Assembly: GCF_900103365.1 (NCBI RefSeq)
Contig: NZ_LT629703.1
Span: 1,550,001 to 1,614,000, forward strand
Length of the DNA stretch: 64,000 nucleotides
Direction of reading: 5' to 3'
Source of the DNA: Afipia sp. GAS231
GTDB lineage: Bacteria > Pseudomonadota > Alphaproteobacteria > Rhizobiales > Xanthobacteraceae
This document shows positions 53,609 to 62,631 of the stretch, one piece after another. Below the pieces are notes generated by a model that saw nothing but the letters and a program-made list of their open reading frames with translations, was not told the origin of the DNA and made no database searches. A program made the position numbers and the translations under genes. Position 1 is the stretch's first letter; the number at the start of each line of letters is the position of its first letter.

Positions 53609-54493
53609 TCAGCTCGTGAATTCTCGACGCGCCGAGCGTACGCTCGCCACGATGTGCGCATGCACCTCCGACACCCTGCGCGTATGATGGGTGTCGGGAT
53701 GCGAAATCAGCCAGTAGTTTCGCACGAAGCGGATCTCAGGCAGCAACCGCTTAAGATCCGGAAATCGTCGCGCGGCGTAATCGTGCAATATTCCCACGCC
53801 GTGGCCACCCCTCACCGCCTCCATCTGTGCCACCACGCTTCCGCACTCGTAGTGCCGGTTCATGAATTTTCCGAGTGCGGACGCGTAGTCGAGCGCCCGG
53901 CTGTAAACGTAATCCTCGACATGCGTGACGAAGAGATGGCCGGCGAGATCGGCCTGTTTCCTGATGGGTCCCAGGCGCTTCAGATAGCTTTCAGCGCCAT
54001 AGACGCTGAGCGTGTAGTCGGTAAGTTTTTTGACAATAAGCCGGCCCTGCTTTGGACGGTCCAGCGTGATCGCGATGTCCGCCTCCCGTCTCGACAGCGA
54101 GAATGTCCGCGGCAGGGGAACGAGTTGAATGAGCAAGTCGGGGTGCCGCGCGGCAAGCGCGCCGAGCTGGCTGGCAAGAAAGTAGTTCCCCAGCCCATCG
54201 GGAGCGCCGACGCGAACCGTGCCTGAGATTGCCTCAGACGATCTGCCAAGGTGAGCGCCGACCTGAAGGAATTCCGATTCAGCCCGCTCGGCTGCAGCAA
54301 CGAGGGCCTCGCCTGCACTTGTCAGGACGCAGCCCGTCGTACGTCGTTCGACCAACTGGGTTTTCAATTCCTGCTCGAGGGCGGTGAGCTGCCGCGCCAC
54401 GGTCGCGTGATTCACGCCCAAACGCCTGGCAGCACCGAGAATTTGGCCGGTGCGGGCGACCTCCAGGAATATGCGGATACGATCCCAATCCAT
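53609..54493 (-). CDS. LysR-family regulator
   Basis: 294 aa. The HTH at about 1-58 reads [40 protein letters not shown]; the substrate-binding domain follows, with [20 protein letters not shown]. It is the first gene of the 48.6-54.5 kb minus-strand block and may control the SDR-CaiB-ECH-GMC genes. Its 5' end and the DNA beyond it have a decayed counterpart next to mmsA (60878-60940), where a LysR remnant faces mmsA. This suggests that an ancestor of this gene regulated an mmsA. Confidence 0.9.
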   Translation of the reverse strand: MDWDRIRIFLEVARTGQILGAARRLGVNHATVARQLTALEQELKTQLVERRTTGCVLTSAGEALVAAAERAESEFLQVGAHLGRSSEAISGTVRVGAPDGLGNYFLASQLGALAARHPDLLIQLVPLPRTFSLSRREADIAITLDRPKQGRLIVKKLTDYTLSVYGAESYLKRLGPIRKQADLAGHLFVTHVEDYVYSRALDYASALGKFMNRHYECGSVVAQMEAVRGGHGVGILHDYAARRFPDLKRLLPEIRFVRNYWLISHPDTHHTRRVSEVHAHIVASVRSARREFTS

Positions 54494-54588
54494 CGACTTC
54501 AATTTCTGCACCACAAGTCTGCGATAGCTCTCGCTGCTGTGCAGACGTTAACATTTCACGGCGGACTTGCGGAAACAAGGAAGTCGTT

Positions 54589-54684
54589 GTGCTCCCGCAA
54601 GTCAATCATTGCATCAATGGCACGCAAGTCTCCGGCCGCAACGAGCAGACGTCGCCCGTCTTCAATCCCGCGACAGGTACCTGA
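54589..54684 (+). pseudogene. 5' fragment of mmsA (decayed copy)
   Basis: From a GTG with a kept AAGGAAG ribosome binding site, 31 codons read VLPQVNHCINGTQVSGRNEQ and TSPVFNPATGT before a stop; 23 residues match the start of MmsA at 60982. The DNA similarity also covers the upstream 100 bases, including the start of the divergent LysR gene. The rest of mmsA is absent. It is a relic of duplication, although a 31-residue peptide could still be made. Confidence 0.8.
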
Positions 54685-54740
54685 AATCGGCAATGGGGCG
54701 TGCCCCAAAGCCGACATGCGCGCTTCGAGGTGACCGCCGG

Positions 54741-55508
54741 TCAATTCGCCTGTTTTGCGGCATCCTCGATCACTCGAGCGACCGCGGCCGGCTGAGAGAC
54801 AAAGACAGCGTGGCTTGCGGCCAATTCGGTAACCTTGGCGCCCGAGCGTTGATACATCCAACGCTGAAGCTCAGGGCTTATGACACGATCCTTGGTGGTC
54901 AGGATGGCAAAGCTGGGCTTGTTGTGCCATGCCGCCTCGGAGAGCGGCGCGCCCATGGCCTTTTCGGCAAGTTGCTGCTGCGAGTCCGACATGAACTTGG
55001 CTTGCGCCTCCGGAACATCAGCGGCATAGGTTGCCCGGAACTTGTCCGCAGGGATGAAGAAATATTTATCCAGCGAGGTCTTGGTAGTAGCCGCCCGCAT
55101 GGCGTCGTTCGGCGCGGCGAACTTCCCCATCAGCTGGCCGCTGGCCTCACCCTTATCGGGCTGCAGAGCAGCCACATAAACGAGCGCGCTGACCTTGGGG
55201 TCATTGCCCGCTTCCGTGATCACCGAGCCGCCATAGCTGTGACCGACCAGCACGACGGGGCCTGTCTGCGCATCGATGACGCGCTTGGTGGCGTCGACGT
55301 CTTCGGCGAGGCCGGTGAGCGGCTCCTGAACGATCGTCACATGGAAGCCGTCCTTGTTCAGAATGTCATAGATAGCGTGCCAGCCCGAGCCATCGGCCAG
55401 TGCGCCATGGACAATGACAATGTCCTTTGCTTTCGTCTGAGCGTGAGCCACCGTGCCACTCATGGCAAGCATGAGCGCGATTGCGGAAGTTTTTCCGAGA
55501 ATAGACAT
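54741..55508 (-). CDS. Exported alpha/beta hydrolase (serine type)
   Basis: 255 aa with a signal peptide (1-23, ending AHAQ). The HG motif IVIVHGALADGSGW sits near 32-45 and the nucleophile elbow VLVGHSYGGSV has Ser91. The acid and base lie in ILTTKDRVI and ASHAVFVSQP. It resembles the EstV/salicylic-acid-binding-like or RutD-like alpha/beta group with periplasmic export. The substrate is unknown. It is followed on the minus strand by a gap containing an mmsA fragment. Confidence 0.88.
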   Translation of the reverse strand: MSILGKTSAIALMLAMSGTVAHAQTKAKDIVIVHGALADGSGWHAIYDILNKDGFHVTIVQEPLTGLAEDVDATKRVIDAQTGPVVLVGHSYGGSVITEAGNDPKVSALVYVAALQPDKGEASGQLMGKFAAPNDAMRAATTKTSLDKYFFIPADKFRATYAADVPEAQAKFMSDSQQQLAEKAMGAPLSEAAWHNKPSFAILTTKDRVISPELQRWMYQRSGAKVTELAASHAVFVSQPAAVARVIEDAAKQAN

Positions 55509-55639
55509 TAGATGATTCTCCAGGGGGTTATTTTGCCCGTTGCTGTGCACAACCATCCGGTGGTGGGCGATATTCACCGGTGATGGCTATCTTGATTGGC
55601 GCAGGTTGAATCTGCGCCCGGCGAGCCGGGCGCAAGACA

Positions 55640-55948
55640 TCAGGCCAGCTTATTTTTCATTCCGAGAATATCGAGAAACTCGACTGACGGCGGCTTTGCC
55701 AACATCTCTTCGACCCGCGACATCAGCGACTTGGCCATGTTGCCAGCAAGATGCGCCTGCCGATCCTCTTCGCTCGTAAAGGCGTCGAAGATACCGAACG
55801 TCGTCGGCGAAAGCTTGAGGGCGAACCAGATCGGCGTGCCCGCCTCCTGATTTGTCATTTCAACACCGGCAGCAAGAAAGTCCGCCACCGCCTGCTCTTT
55901 GCCCAGCTTGGCTTCCAGCCGAACCAATAGCCCGCACTTGATCGTCAT
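55640..55948 (-). CDS. Antibiotic biosynthesis monooxygenase (ABM)-domain protein
   Basis: 102 aa. It fits the ABM fold, with CGLLVRLEAKLGKEQAVADF and FGIFDAFTSEEDRQAHLAGN. These small proteins act as cofactor-free monooxygenases or as quinol/haem-related enzymes. It is divergent from the GlxA-type regulator (56169) and upstream of the hydrolase on the same strand. ATG at 55948 gives the usual start. The function is not known. Confidence 0.86.
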   Translation of the reverse strand: MTIKCGLLVRLEAKLGKEQAVADFLAAGVEMTNQEAGTPIWFALKLSPTTFGIFDAFTSEEDRQAHLAGNMAKSLMSRVEEMLAKPPSVEFLDILGMKNKLA

Positions 55949-56022
55949 TTTTCTTCTCCACTCAATGATTACTAAGGGCTCCAAAGTCGGCGGAAACCTA
56001 TAAGAGACACCGCTTTGGAGCT

Positions 56023-56040
56023 ATTGGCAGGATTGCCAAT
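56023..56040. promoter_or_regulatory. ATTGGCA-N4-TGCCAAT palindrome, upstream copy
   Basis: ATTGGCAGGATTGCCAAT is a perfect palindrome with 7-bp arms in the space between the ABM gene and the GlxA-type gene. A related copy with one mismatch lies 111 bp downstream. Both are followed by a TGATACC block. Confidence 0.55.
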
Positions 56041-56133
56041 TTTGATACCTATCCAGCCATGGCAACTCCTATTTTCGGCAGATTCATCGGGAATCTGAAT
56101 CCGCTTAGCAGAGCCGAAGCCCTGATCGCGGTG

Positions 56134-56149
56134 TTGGCAAACATGTCAA
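56134..56149. promoter_or_regulatory. TTGGCA-N4-TGTCAA repeat, downstream copy
   Basis: A second copy of the palindrome lies 20 bp before the GlxA-type start. It is followed by TCTGATACC, paralleling the first copy. It may be an autoregulatory site or a duplicated promoter. Confidence 0.5.
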
Positions 56150-56168
56150 TTCTGATACCATTCTTGCC

Positions 56169-57131
56169 ATGCGTATCCACATCCTTGCTCTCAATGGCGT
56201 GTTCGACACCGGCCTGGCCGCGGTGCTCGACGCCTTCAGCACCGCCAACGCGTTGGCAGAAATGAGCGGCACGTCCTCGCTGCCCTTCCAGACGAAGCTG
56301 GTGGGTCTGCGAAAGACCGTCACAACCGCGCAGGGCCTGAGCGTGCCGGTAACTTCGGCAACGCGCGCGCAGACACCGGATGCGGTGGTGATGCCTGCCA
56401 TCAACCGTATCATGCCGGAGCCGCTGGTACAGGCGCTCGCCAGCGGTGAGGTACGCGCAGCCGGCGCGGTGCTGCGCAAATGGTCGGGACGCGGCGCGCT
56501 GACCGCGGCCGCCTGCGTTGGCACGTTCGTGCTGGCGGAAGCGGCCCTGCTCGACGGCGAAGAGGCCACCACCACCTGGTGGCTGGCACCTCTGTTCCGG
56601 CAACGCTATCCGCGTGTGCGGCTGGACGAGTCGCGAATCATCGTGCAGTCCAACTCGGTGGTCACCGCCGGCGCGGCGCTTAGCCATCTGGACTTGGCGC
56701 TGACCCTGATCCGGCGCGCCAGCCCCGAACTGGCCAGCCTCACGGCAAAGTATTTGGTGGCCGACGCGCGCACCTCGCAGACGGCTTATGCGATCCCCGG
56801 CCACCTGGTCCATGCCGATCCGCTGGTGGACAAGTTCGAGCGCTGGGCGCGGCAACGTCTGACCGAAGGCTTCTCGCTTGATCAGGCTGCGGCGGAGCTT
56901 GCCACCAGCAAGCGCACGCTGGCGCGCCGGATGCAGAGCGTGCTGGGCAAATCGCCGCTCGAATACCTCCAGGATCTGCGGATCGAGCGCGCCGTGTACC
57001 TGCTCAAGACGAGCCAAGCCGGCGTCGATCAGATCGCCGCCGAAGTCGGTTATGCCGAAGGCGTAACGCTGCGAGCGCTGCTGCGCCGTAGGCTCGGCCG
57101 CGGCGTGCGCGAAATCCGCCGCAGCCACTGA
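56169..57131 (+). CDS. GlxA-family transcriptional regulator (DJ-1/PfpI plus AraC HTH)
   Basis: 320 aa. The N-terminal class I glutamine-amidotransferase-like domain (about 1-185) carries AAACVGTFVLAEAALLDGE, the nucleophile-elbow region. The C-terminal AraC-type HTH spans about 225-320 (RQRLTEGFSLDQAAAELATS, SPLEYLQDLRIERAVYLL). The GATase-like domain senses small molecules rather than hydrolysing glutamine. It is divergent from the ABM gene, and two palindromes lie in between, so it probably controls the ABM and hydrolase genes. Confidence 0.9.
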   Translation: MRIHILALNGVFDTGLAAVLDAFSTANALAEMSGTSSLPFQTKLVGLRKTVTTAQGLSVPVTSATRAQTPDAVVMPAINRIMPEPLVQALASGEVRAAGAVLRKWSGRGALTAAACVGTFVLAEAALLDGEEATTTWWLAPLFRQRYPRVRLDESRIIVQSNSVVTAGAALSHLDLALTLIRRASPELASLTAKYLVADARTSQTAYAIPGHLVHADPLVDKFERWARQRLTEGFSLDQAAAELATSKRTLARRMQSVLGKSPLEYLQDLRIERAVYLLKTSQAGVDQIAAEVGYAEGVTLRALLRRRLGRGVREIRRSH

Positions 57132-57181
57132 GGCCGGCGCCCAGCTGTCCCATCACATTCTCCGGCAGCAGATACCTAATC

Positions 57182-57814
57182 TCAGGTAAACTGGGGTGCT
57201 GTCGCTTGGTAGCTCGGCATTGCCTGTACCTGCTCCCACCATCTGGCAAAACCATCCACCGCGAAGACCTCGTTGGCATCTGGGGTAAGTGAAACGAGGA
57301 AGCAGATCGGGGCGAGGTAGAAATCACCGAGGGAGGGATGTTCGCCCGCGACAAAGGCACTGCAGCCGCGAAGTTTCATAAGCTCCTGCAGCACACGACG
57401 GCTGCCAGCGATCGCACGCTTTCTCGCTTCTTCATCCGCTCCACCGATGAAGTCGGGGAATAGGTGATATCCGGCGACTCCAATCAAAGCGCCATAACCG
57501 TAGGAATCAACGATGCTCATCGCCATGCGCATACGCGCACGGTCCTTTGAACTATCCGGTGTGAACGATGGGCCCGGCAGCACCTCGTCCAGGTATGGAG
57601 CGATAGCGCCCGCTTCGATGATGCGGAACCCATCGTGGTCGAGCACCGGCACCTTACCGAACGGATGGCGGGCAATGTGATCGGGCTGGCGCGGCTCGCC
57701 CTTGAGCACGTTCACCGGCACCTGTTCGTAATGCGCGCCCTTCTCGGCGAGCAGCATCCGGACTGTCCGGACATATGTACTGCCATCGAAACCGTAGAGG
57801 ACGATCCCCATCAT
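57182..57814 (-). CDS. Glutathione S-transferase family protein
   Basis: 210 aa. The thioredoxin-like N-terminus reads IVLYGFDGSTYVRTVRMLLA (the catalytic Ser/Tyr loop), then PFGKVPVLDHDGFRIIEAGA. The alpha domain contains ARKRAIAGSRRVLQELMKLR and LGDFYLAPICF. It is convergent with the GlxA gene. A shorter decayed copy of its middle part lies at 60611-60841. The substrate is unknown. Confidence 0.88.
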   Translation of the reverse strand: MMGIVLYGFDGSTYVRTVRMLLAEKGAHYEQVPVNVLKGEPRQPDHIARHPFGKVPVLDHDGFRIIEAGAIAPYLDEVLPGPSFTPDSSKDRARMRMAMSIVDSYGYGALIGVAGYHLFPDFIGGADEEARKRAIAGSRRVLQELMKLRGCSAFVAGEHPSLGDFYLAPICFLVSLTPDANEVFAVDGFARWWEQVQAMPSYQATAPQFT

Positions 57815-58165
57815 TTTATTCCCTTTTGCTTGGATTTCGCACGACCGAAGATAGCCTCTCTCGAGACCCGTCATTTGCGGGCTGTCTAGACCCTCTGGAC
57901 CGCCTGATAAATGTTCGTCGCGCAGTAATCAGTGTTCCACAATGCGAAACAGTGAATGAACCTCACTGGCGCGATTAACGTCATTGCGCTGACGATTCAC
58001 GAGAATGAAAACCCACTTACGTTGAAAGATTGCAAATGTGCCTGCCGGCAGCCAACACCGGACGTCCTCACAACGACGCGAACGACCCGAACAGAACTCG
58101 CATGGCAATTTGGGCGGTGTTACCATGCAGCCGATAGAAGCACGCCCAGCGGGGACGGCCATCCA
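57815..58165. other. Divergent intergenic region between GST and the cyclase fusion
   Basis: No gene supported. A 30-bp stretch with CGCGATTAACGT near 57955-57980 is closely matched at about 60845-60872, next to the GST relic, showing that the duplicated block included this upstream DNA. The promoters of GST and the cyclase fusion should lie here. Confidence 0.4.
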
Positions 58166-59491
58166 ATGAACTATTCAGAATTGCCACTGACGCGTTACGC
58201 GATGAGCGGTGACGTAAGCGTCGCTTATCAGATCATGGGAGAGGGCCCCGTCAATATCATTGCCATCCCCGGAGCCGTTTCGCACGTCGAGTTCCTGCAT
58301 GAAATGCCCGGGTATACGGCGTTCTTGCGATGTCTTTCAAAATTCGCCCGCGTCATCACCTTTGACAAGCGTGGCCAGGGACTGTCGGACACGATATCAG
58401 GCGCCCCCACGCTCGAAGAGCGCATGGATGACGTTCGAGCTGTTCTGGACGCCGTTGGCGCGCAGCGTGCAGCCCTGCTCGGATTTTCCGAGGGTTGCGC
58501 AATGAGCGCAATGTTTGCCGCGTCCTATCCGGAGCGCGTTTCACACCTCGTCCTGTTTGGAGGGTTTATCCGCTATGCTGAGCTTTTCCCGGCCGCTGAC
58601 CCGCAAGTGGTCGCTCATGAGCAAATGAAATATTGGGGGACTGGCGCCCTGATGAAAGGTGTAATGGCCAGCAGGGCCTCCGATCCTAACGCGGTTGCGA
58701 AGTTTGCCAAACTTGAACGCCTGTCGGCCAGCCCCGGTGCAATGAAGGCCGCCCAGTTATTGAACTTCCAGATCGACGTCGGTGATATCCTCCCAACCGT
58801 GCGCATCCCGACACTCGTGCTGCACCGGGCAGCCGACGCACTGGTCCCGGTCCAGTTGGGACGCGACTTCGCGGCGCAAATTCCCGGTGCCAAATATATC
58901 GAATATCCCGGTGGCGATCATGCATTCTGGTCAGGCGACGTAGAGGCCTTGCTCGGCGACATCGAAGAGTTCATCACCGGGCAGCGCGAAACCGAATCGG
59001 CCGATCTAGAGCGGATCCTGGCAACCGTGCTGTTCACCGACATCGTCGACTCAACTCGCCGCGCGGCCGAAATGGGTGATCAGAACTGGCGCCGGTTGCT
59101 GGACAGTCACGATCAGCTGGCGCGTCAAATAGTTGAAAGGCACCGCGGCAACCTGATCAAGAACACCGGTGACGGCATTCTCGCCACCTTCGATGGACCC
59201 GGTCGCGCCGTACGTTGCGCGCTGACATTTTCGGCCGCAGCCAAACAGATTGGCTTGCCCCTACGTTCGGGTCTGCATATCGGAGAAATCGAGGTCAGGG
59301 GCCGCGATATCGGTGGCATCGCGGTCCACGCGGCGGCCCGGGTCATGGCAAGTTCCCGGCCAGAGGAAGTCCTCGTATCCCGGGTGGTCTCGGATCTCGT
59401 AGCGGGGGCGGGACTGAAGTTCGACGAACGGGGAGCATATGAATTCAAAGGCCTCCCCGGTCGATGGGATTTGTTTGCAGCGAGTGCGTAG
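58166..59491 (+). CDS. Class III adenylate cyclase fused to an alpha/beta hydrolase domain
   Basis: 441 aa. The alpha/beta hydrolase-like part (about 1-270) has GPVNIIAIPG, the elbow LLGFSEGCAMS with Ser108, and GGDHAFWSGD with a His. The class III cyclase domain (about 285-441) has ATVLFTDIVDSTRRAAEMGD with metal Asps, HRGNLIKNTGDGILATF with the substrate residues, and GLHIGEIEVRGRDIGGIAVH. ATG at 58166 starts the hydrolase fold. It may link sensing or turnover of a small ester to cAMP production. It is convergent with the enolase-superfamily gene after 22 bp. Confidence 0.87.
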   Translation: MNYSELPLTRYAMSGDVSVAYQIMGEGPVNIIAIPGAVSHVEFLHEMPGYTAFLRCLSKFARVITFDKRGQGLSDTISGAPTLEERMDDVRAVLDAVGAQRAALLGFSEGCAMSAMFAASYPERVSHLVLFGGFIRYAELFPAADPQVVAHEQMKYWGTGALMKGVMASRASDPNAVAKFAKLERLSASPGAMKAAQLLNFQIDVGDILPTVRIPTLVLHRAADALVPVQLGRDFAAQIPGAKYIEYPGGDHAFWSGDVEALLGDIEEFITGQRETESADLERILATVLFTDIVDSTRRAAEMGDQNWRRLLDSHDQLARQIVERHRGNLIKNTGDGILATFDGPGRAVRCALTFSAAAKQIGLPLRSGLHIGEIEVRGRDIGGIAVHAAARVMASSRPEEVLVSRVVSDLVAGAGLKFDERGAYEFKGLPGRWDLFAASA

Positions 59492-59513
59492 AGGGATTTT
59501 GGCGCCTAGAACG

Positions 59514-60590
59514 TCAGTCCTTCAATACGGATGGGTCGATGGCGAAGCCCCAACCCGGCCGGCCGGAGACAATGCTTGCGCCTCTTTCGTCCCTAGTCAC
59601 AGGCTCCTGGTAGAGCGCGTCAAACCAATTGATATATTCATGATAACTCGCGTTGTGTACGCACGCCATGAGCGCGAGGCTCATTTGCGGGAAGACATGG
59701 GACGACACGGGGATATCGAATGCCTCGCAGAGGGCTGCGGCTTTCAAGAACTCTGTCGGCCCGCCCATCCTTTGCAGATCAGGCATCAGAATGTCCGCAG
59801 CTTTGAGTTTCAGCAGCTCAAAGATGCCTTGGTGATTATACGTGTACTCACCGGTGGCGACAGGGATATCGATAGCGGCGGCAACCTCGGCTTCCGATTG
59901 CGGATTACTCCCCATGACAGGCTCCTCGTACCAACCGATATCGAATTCCTCGATACGGCGCGCGAGCCTGATGGAGGCCTTGGGCGACGCAATCAATTGC
60001 GCTGCATCAGCCAGCAGTACGACATCGGGACCCAATATCTCCCGAACCGCCTTAACACGTTCCACGTCTTTGTCGGGATCCGGCAATCCAACGTGCATTT
60101 TGATCGCGCGAAAGCCCTGCTTTAGAAGGCCTTCTGCTTCTTTATGAAGTTCGTCGATCGTTGACGATAGCCACATCGCGTTCACGTAGCTGGGCACGGC
60201 GGTTCGACAGGCGCCCAAGACATGAGCAACATTGACGCCAAATTGCTTGCCCCGCAGGTCCCAAAGCGCCTCCTCGACGGCAGAAATCGCCAGAGCCGAG
60301 ATCCCTTGTCGCCCAAAGGCGCGAACGTCATTGAACGCGTTGAGAACAAACCTGCCGCTCTGACCGAGTTGCAGACCGATGACAAGATGCTCGAGGCTCA
60401 CCACCATTTCCCGCAGGACCTTCAGTCGACGCCCGTTCGTCACATAGCACATCCCCTCGCCAACGAGGCCTTCGTCCGTCTCCAGAAATACGCACACACA
60501 GTCTATCGACTGCACGTCGTACCTTCCCGTTGAAAACAGCTTTGCGACAGGCAAGTGGGCGACCCGGGTGCGCAGGCGCGTGATCTTCAT
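59514..60590 (-). CDS. Mandelate racemase / muconate lactonizing enzyme family protein
   Basis: 358 aa. The capping domain and barrel carry AIKMHVG with Lys164 and His166, metal ligands in LLADAAQL, WYEEPVMG and ATGEYTYN, and a catalytic-region His in VSSHVFPQ. It shares the KxH form with the other family member at 34785-35885, though overall the two differ. ATG at 60590 follows GAGGAAG. The substrate is an acid sugar or similar; not determined. It is adjacent to the GST relic and mmsA. Confidence 0.87.
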   Translation of the reverse strand: MKITRLRTRVAHLPVAKLFSTGRYDVQSIDCVCVFLETDEGLVGEGMCYVTNGRRLKVLREMVVSLEHLVIGLQLGQSGRFVLNAFNDVRAFGRQGISALAISAVEEALWDLRGKQFGVNVAHVLGACRTAVPSYVNAMWLSSTIDELHKEAEGLLKQGFRAIKMHVGLPDPDKDVERVKAVREILGPDVVLLADAAQLIASPKASIRLARRIEEFDIGWYEEPVMGSNPQSEAEVAAAIDIPVATGEYTYNHQGIFELLKLKAADILMPDLQRMGGPTEFLKAAALCEAFDIPVSSHVFPQMSLALMACVHNASYHEYINWFDALYQEPVTRDERGASIVSGRPGWGFAIDPSVLKD

Positions 60591-60610
60591 AGACTTCCTC
60601 TCTAGATGCC

Positions 60611-60841
60611 GGGTGCCGTCGCGGAAGCGGCTGGAGTGTCGTGCGGTGCGGCCTGCGGTGAAGTCCAGGGTAGCGTGACAGGTAGCGAGGTCAATGGGCT
60701 GATCAGATATTCATCGAACGTAGTGCCACCCGTCGACTTTTCGCCGCGAAGGTTCAAAAGCTCCTGTAGCAAACGACGACCGCGAACGGTCCCATGCTTT
60801 CTTGCTTCTTCATCCGGCCCGCCGATGAAGTCGGAAAACAA
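60611..60841 (-). pseudogene. Fragment of a glutathione S-transferase (decayed copy)
   Basis: Reverse-strand residues FSDFIGGPDEEARKHGTVRG and RRLLQELLNLRGEK match the alpha domain of the GST at 57182-57814 (FPDFIGGADEEARKRAIAGS). The downstream part is scrambled. DNA similarity continues through GTTGTTTTCC-side flanks into a stretch like that upstream of the intact GST. N- and C-terminal parts are lost, so it cannot function. Confidence 0.75.
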
Positions 60842-60877
60842 TTAACGAACCTGCCTGACGCGATTAACGTACATATG

Positions 60878-60925
60878 CCAAGCCATCGACTTGAATTTCC
60901 GCACAACAAATCCGCGATAGTTCTC
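60878..60925 (-). pseudogene. LysR 5' end remnant facing mmsA
   Basis: The reverse strand begins like the LysR gene at 54493 (KFKSMAW against KLKSMDW), with the same spacing to the mmsA-type start. Only the first few codons remain. It shows that mmsA once had a divergent LysR gene. Confidence 0.55.
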
Positions 60926-60970
60926 GTTGATGTGCAGACATGAACGCTTCATATCGGACGTGTGCAAACA

Positions 60971-60976
60971 AGGAGG
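60971..60976 (+). promoter_or_regulatory. Shine-Dalgarno AGGAGG that fixes the mmsA start at GTG 60982
   Basis: AGGAGG lies five bases before GTG 60982. The ATG at 60940 has no such site. The GTG start also gives the family length and N-terminus, so it is preferred. Confidence 0.75.
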
Positions 60977-60981
60977 TCGTC

Positions 60982-62481
60982 GTGGTCACGCAAGTCAAGC
61001 ATTACATCAACGGCAAGCAAGTCTCTGGTCGCAATGAGCGGACGTCGTCCGTCTTCAATCCCGCGACCGGCGAGCAAACGGGGTCGGTGCCGATCGCGAA
61101 CGCCGCGGATGTCGCGGATGCCGTCGCTGCAGCAACAAAGGCTGCGCCGGGCTGGGCAGCGACGACGCCCCTGCGGCGAGCCAGGATACTCAATCGATTC
61201 CTCCGGATTCTCGAGGAACGTATCGACGAACTCGCGGATGTTATCGTCGCAGAGCACGGCAAGGTTCATTCGGACGCCGTCGGCGAAATCCAGCGCGGAA
61301 TGGAAGTCGTCGAATTCGCGACCGCCGCTCCCCAGCTGTTGAAGGGTGAGTTGACCGAGAACGTCGGAACTCGCGTCGACAGCTATTCCATGCGCCAGCC
61401 TCTCGGCGTGGTCGCCGGCATTACCCCATTCAATTTCCCCGCGATGGTCCCGATGTGGATGTTTCCTGTCGCGCTTGCCTGTGGGAACGCCTTTATTCTG
61501 AAGCCGTCTGAAAGAGACCCGTCGGCGTCACTGATCGTCGCGGAGTGGCTAAAGGAAGCAGGCCTTCCCGATGGCGTATTTGGCGTGGTCCATGGCGACA
61601 AGGAAACCGTCGACGCACTGCTGCATCATCCTGACATCTCGGCGATCAGCTTCGTGGGATCGACCCCGATCGCGCGGTACATCTATGAAACGGCCGCGAC
61701 GACGGGAAAGCGTTGCCAGGCGCTGGGCGGCGCCAAGAACCACATGATTATCATGCCCGATGCAGACATGGACCAGGCGGTCGATGCTCTCATGGGCGCC
61801 GCTTATGGTTCCGCCGGCGAACGTTGCATGGCGATTTCCGTCGCGGTTCCGGTGGGTGAAACCACCGCGAACAGGTTGATCTCGGCGCTGGCGCCGAAGA
61901 TTCGCAGCCTCAAAATCGGACCTGGCACCGATCCGGAAGCCGAAATGGGGCCCCTCGTCACCAAGCAGCATCTGGACAAGGTCCGCGGCTACATCGACAC
62001 AGGTATCGCGGAGGGTGCAAAATTGCTCGTCGATGGACGCGGCTTCAAGATGCAGGGCTACCAGGACGGCTACTTCATCGGCGGCTCGCTATTCGATCAT
62101 GTCACGCCGAACATGAAGATCTACAAGGAAGAGATCTTTGGGCCCGTGCTGTCTGTCGTCCGTGCTCCCGACTACGAAACCGCCGCGCGGATGATCAACG
62201 AGCACGAATTCGGCAACGGCACATCGATCTTCACGCGCGATGGCGATGCGGCGCGGGAATTCGCCCACCAGATCAAGATTGGCATGGTCGGAATCAACGT
62301 TCCGATCCCGGTGCCGATGGCATTCCACTCCTTCGGTGGATGGAAAGCGTCGATCTTCGGCGACCACTACATGCACGGCCCGGAAGGCGTTCGCTTTTAT
62401 ACGAGGTTGAAAACGATCACGAGCCGCTGGCCAACCGGCATCCGAGCCGGTGCCGAATTCGTAATGCCTACCATGTCTTGA
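60982..62481 (+). CDS. mmsA: CoA-acylating methylmalonate-semialdehyde dehydrogenase
   Basis: 499 aa from the GTG start, the normal MmsA length. Motifs are [32 protein letters not shown] with Asn151, [28 protein letters not shown] and the catalytic Cys282 in [11 protein letters not shown]. The downstream [20 protein letters not shown] is typical. It oxidises methylmalonate semialdehyde to propionyl-CoA in valine and inositol breakdown. It is followed by a tautomerase gene. A truncated copy of its start lies at 54589-54684. Confidence 0.95.
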   Translation: MVTQVKHYINGKQVSGRNERTSSVFNPATGEQTGSVPIANAADVADAVAAATKAAPGWAATTPLRRARILNRFLRILEERIDELADVIVAEHGKVHSDAVGEIQRGMEVVEFATAAPQLLKGELTENVGTRVDSYSMRQPLGVVAGITPFNFPAMVPMWMFPVALACGNAFILKPSERDPSASLIVAEWLKEAGLPDGVFGVVHGDKETVDALLHHPDISAISFVGSTPIARYIYETAATTGKRCQALGGAKNHMIIMPDADMDQAVDALMGAAYGSAGERCMAISVAVPVGETTANRLISALAPKIRSLKIGPGTDPEAEMGPLVTKQHLDKVRGYIDTGIAEGAKLLVDGRGFKMQGYQDGYFIGGSLFDHVTPNMKIYKEEIFGPVLSVVRAPDYETAARMINEHEFGNGTSIFTRDGDAAREFAHQIKIGMVGINVPIPVPMAFHSFGGWKASIFGDHYMHGPEGVRFYTRLKTITSRWPTGIRAGAEFVMPTMS

Positions 62482-62631
62482 TACCGACGACCGGCCCGCT
62501 GCGCACCCAGGCAGCGGGCACGGCTCGCGGCGAAAACTCCGTCGATTCTGAACGAATCGACTTCCGGCCTCGGTGTCGCCCCAGCCTGGCGAACGCAACA
62601 GGCGATCCTTTGGATTACACGGAGAATGACA

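Noticed and set aside
56049..57128. 359-residue minus-strand frame opposite the GlxA-type gene
   Set aside because: It spans the entire regulator in antisense and has no recognisable domain; the plus strand shows GATase and AraC signatures.
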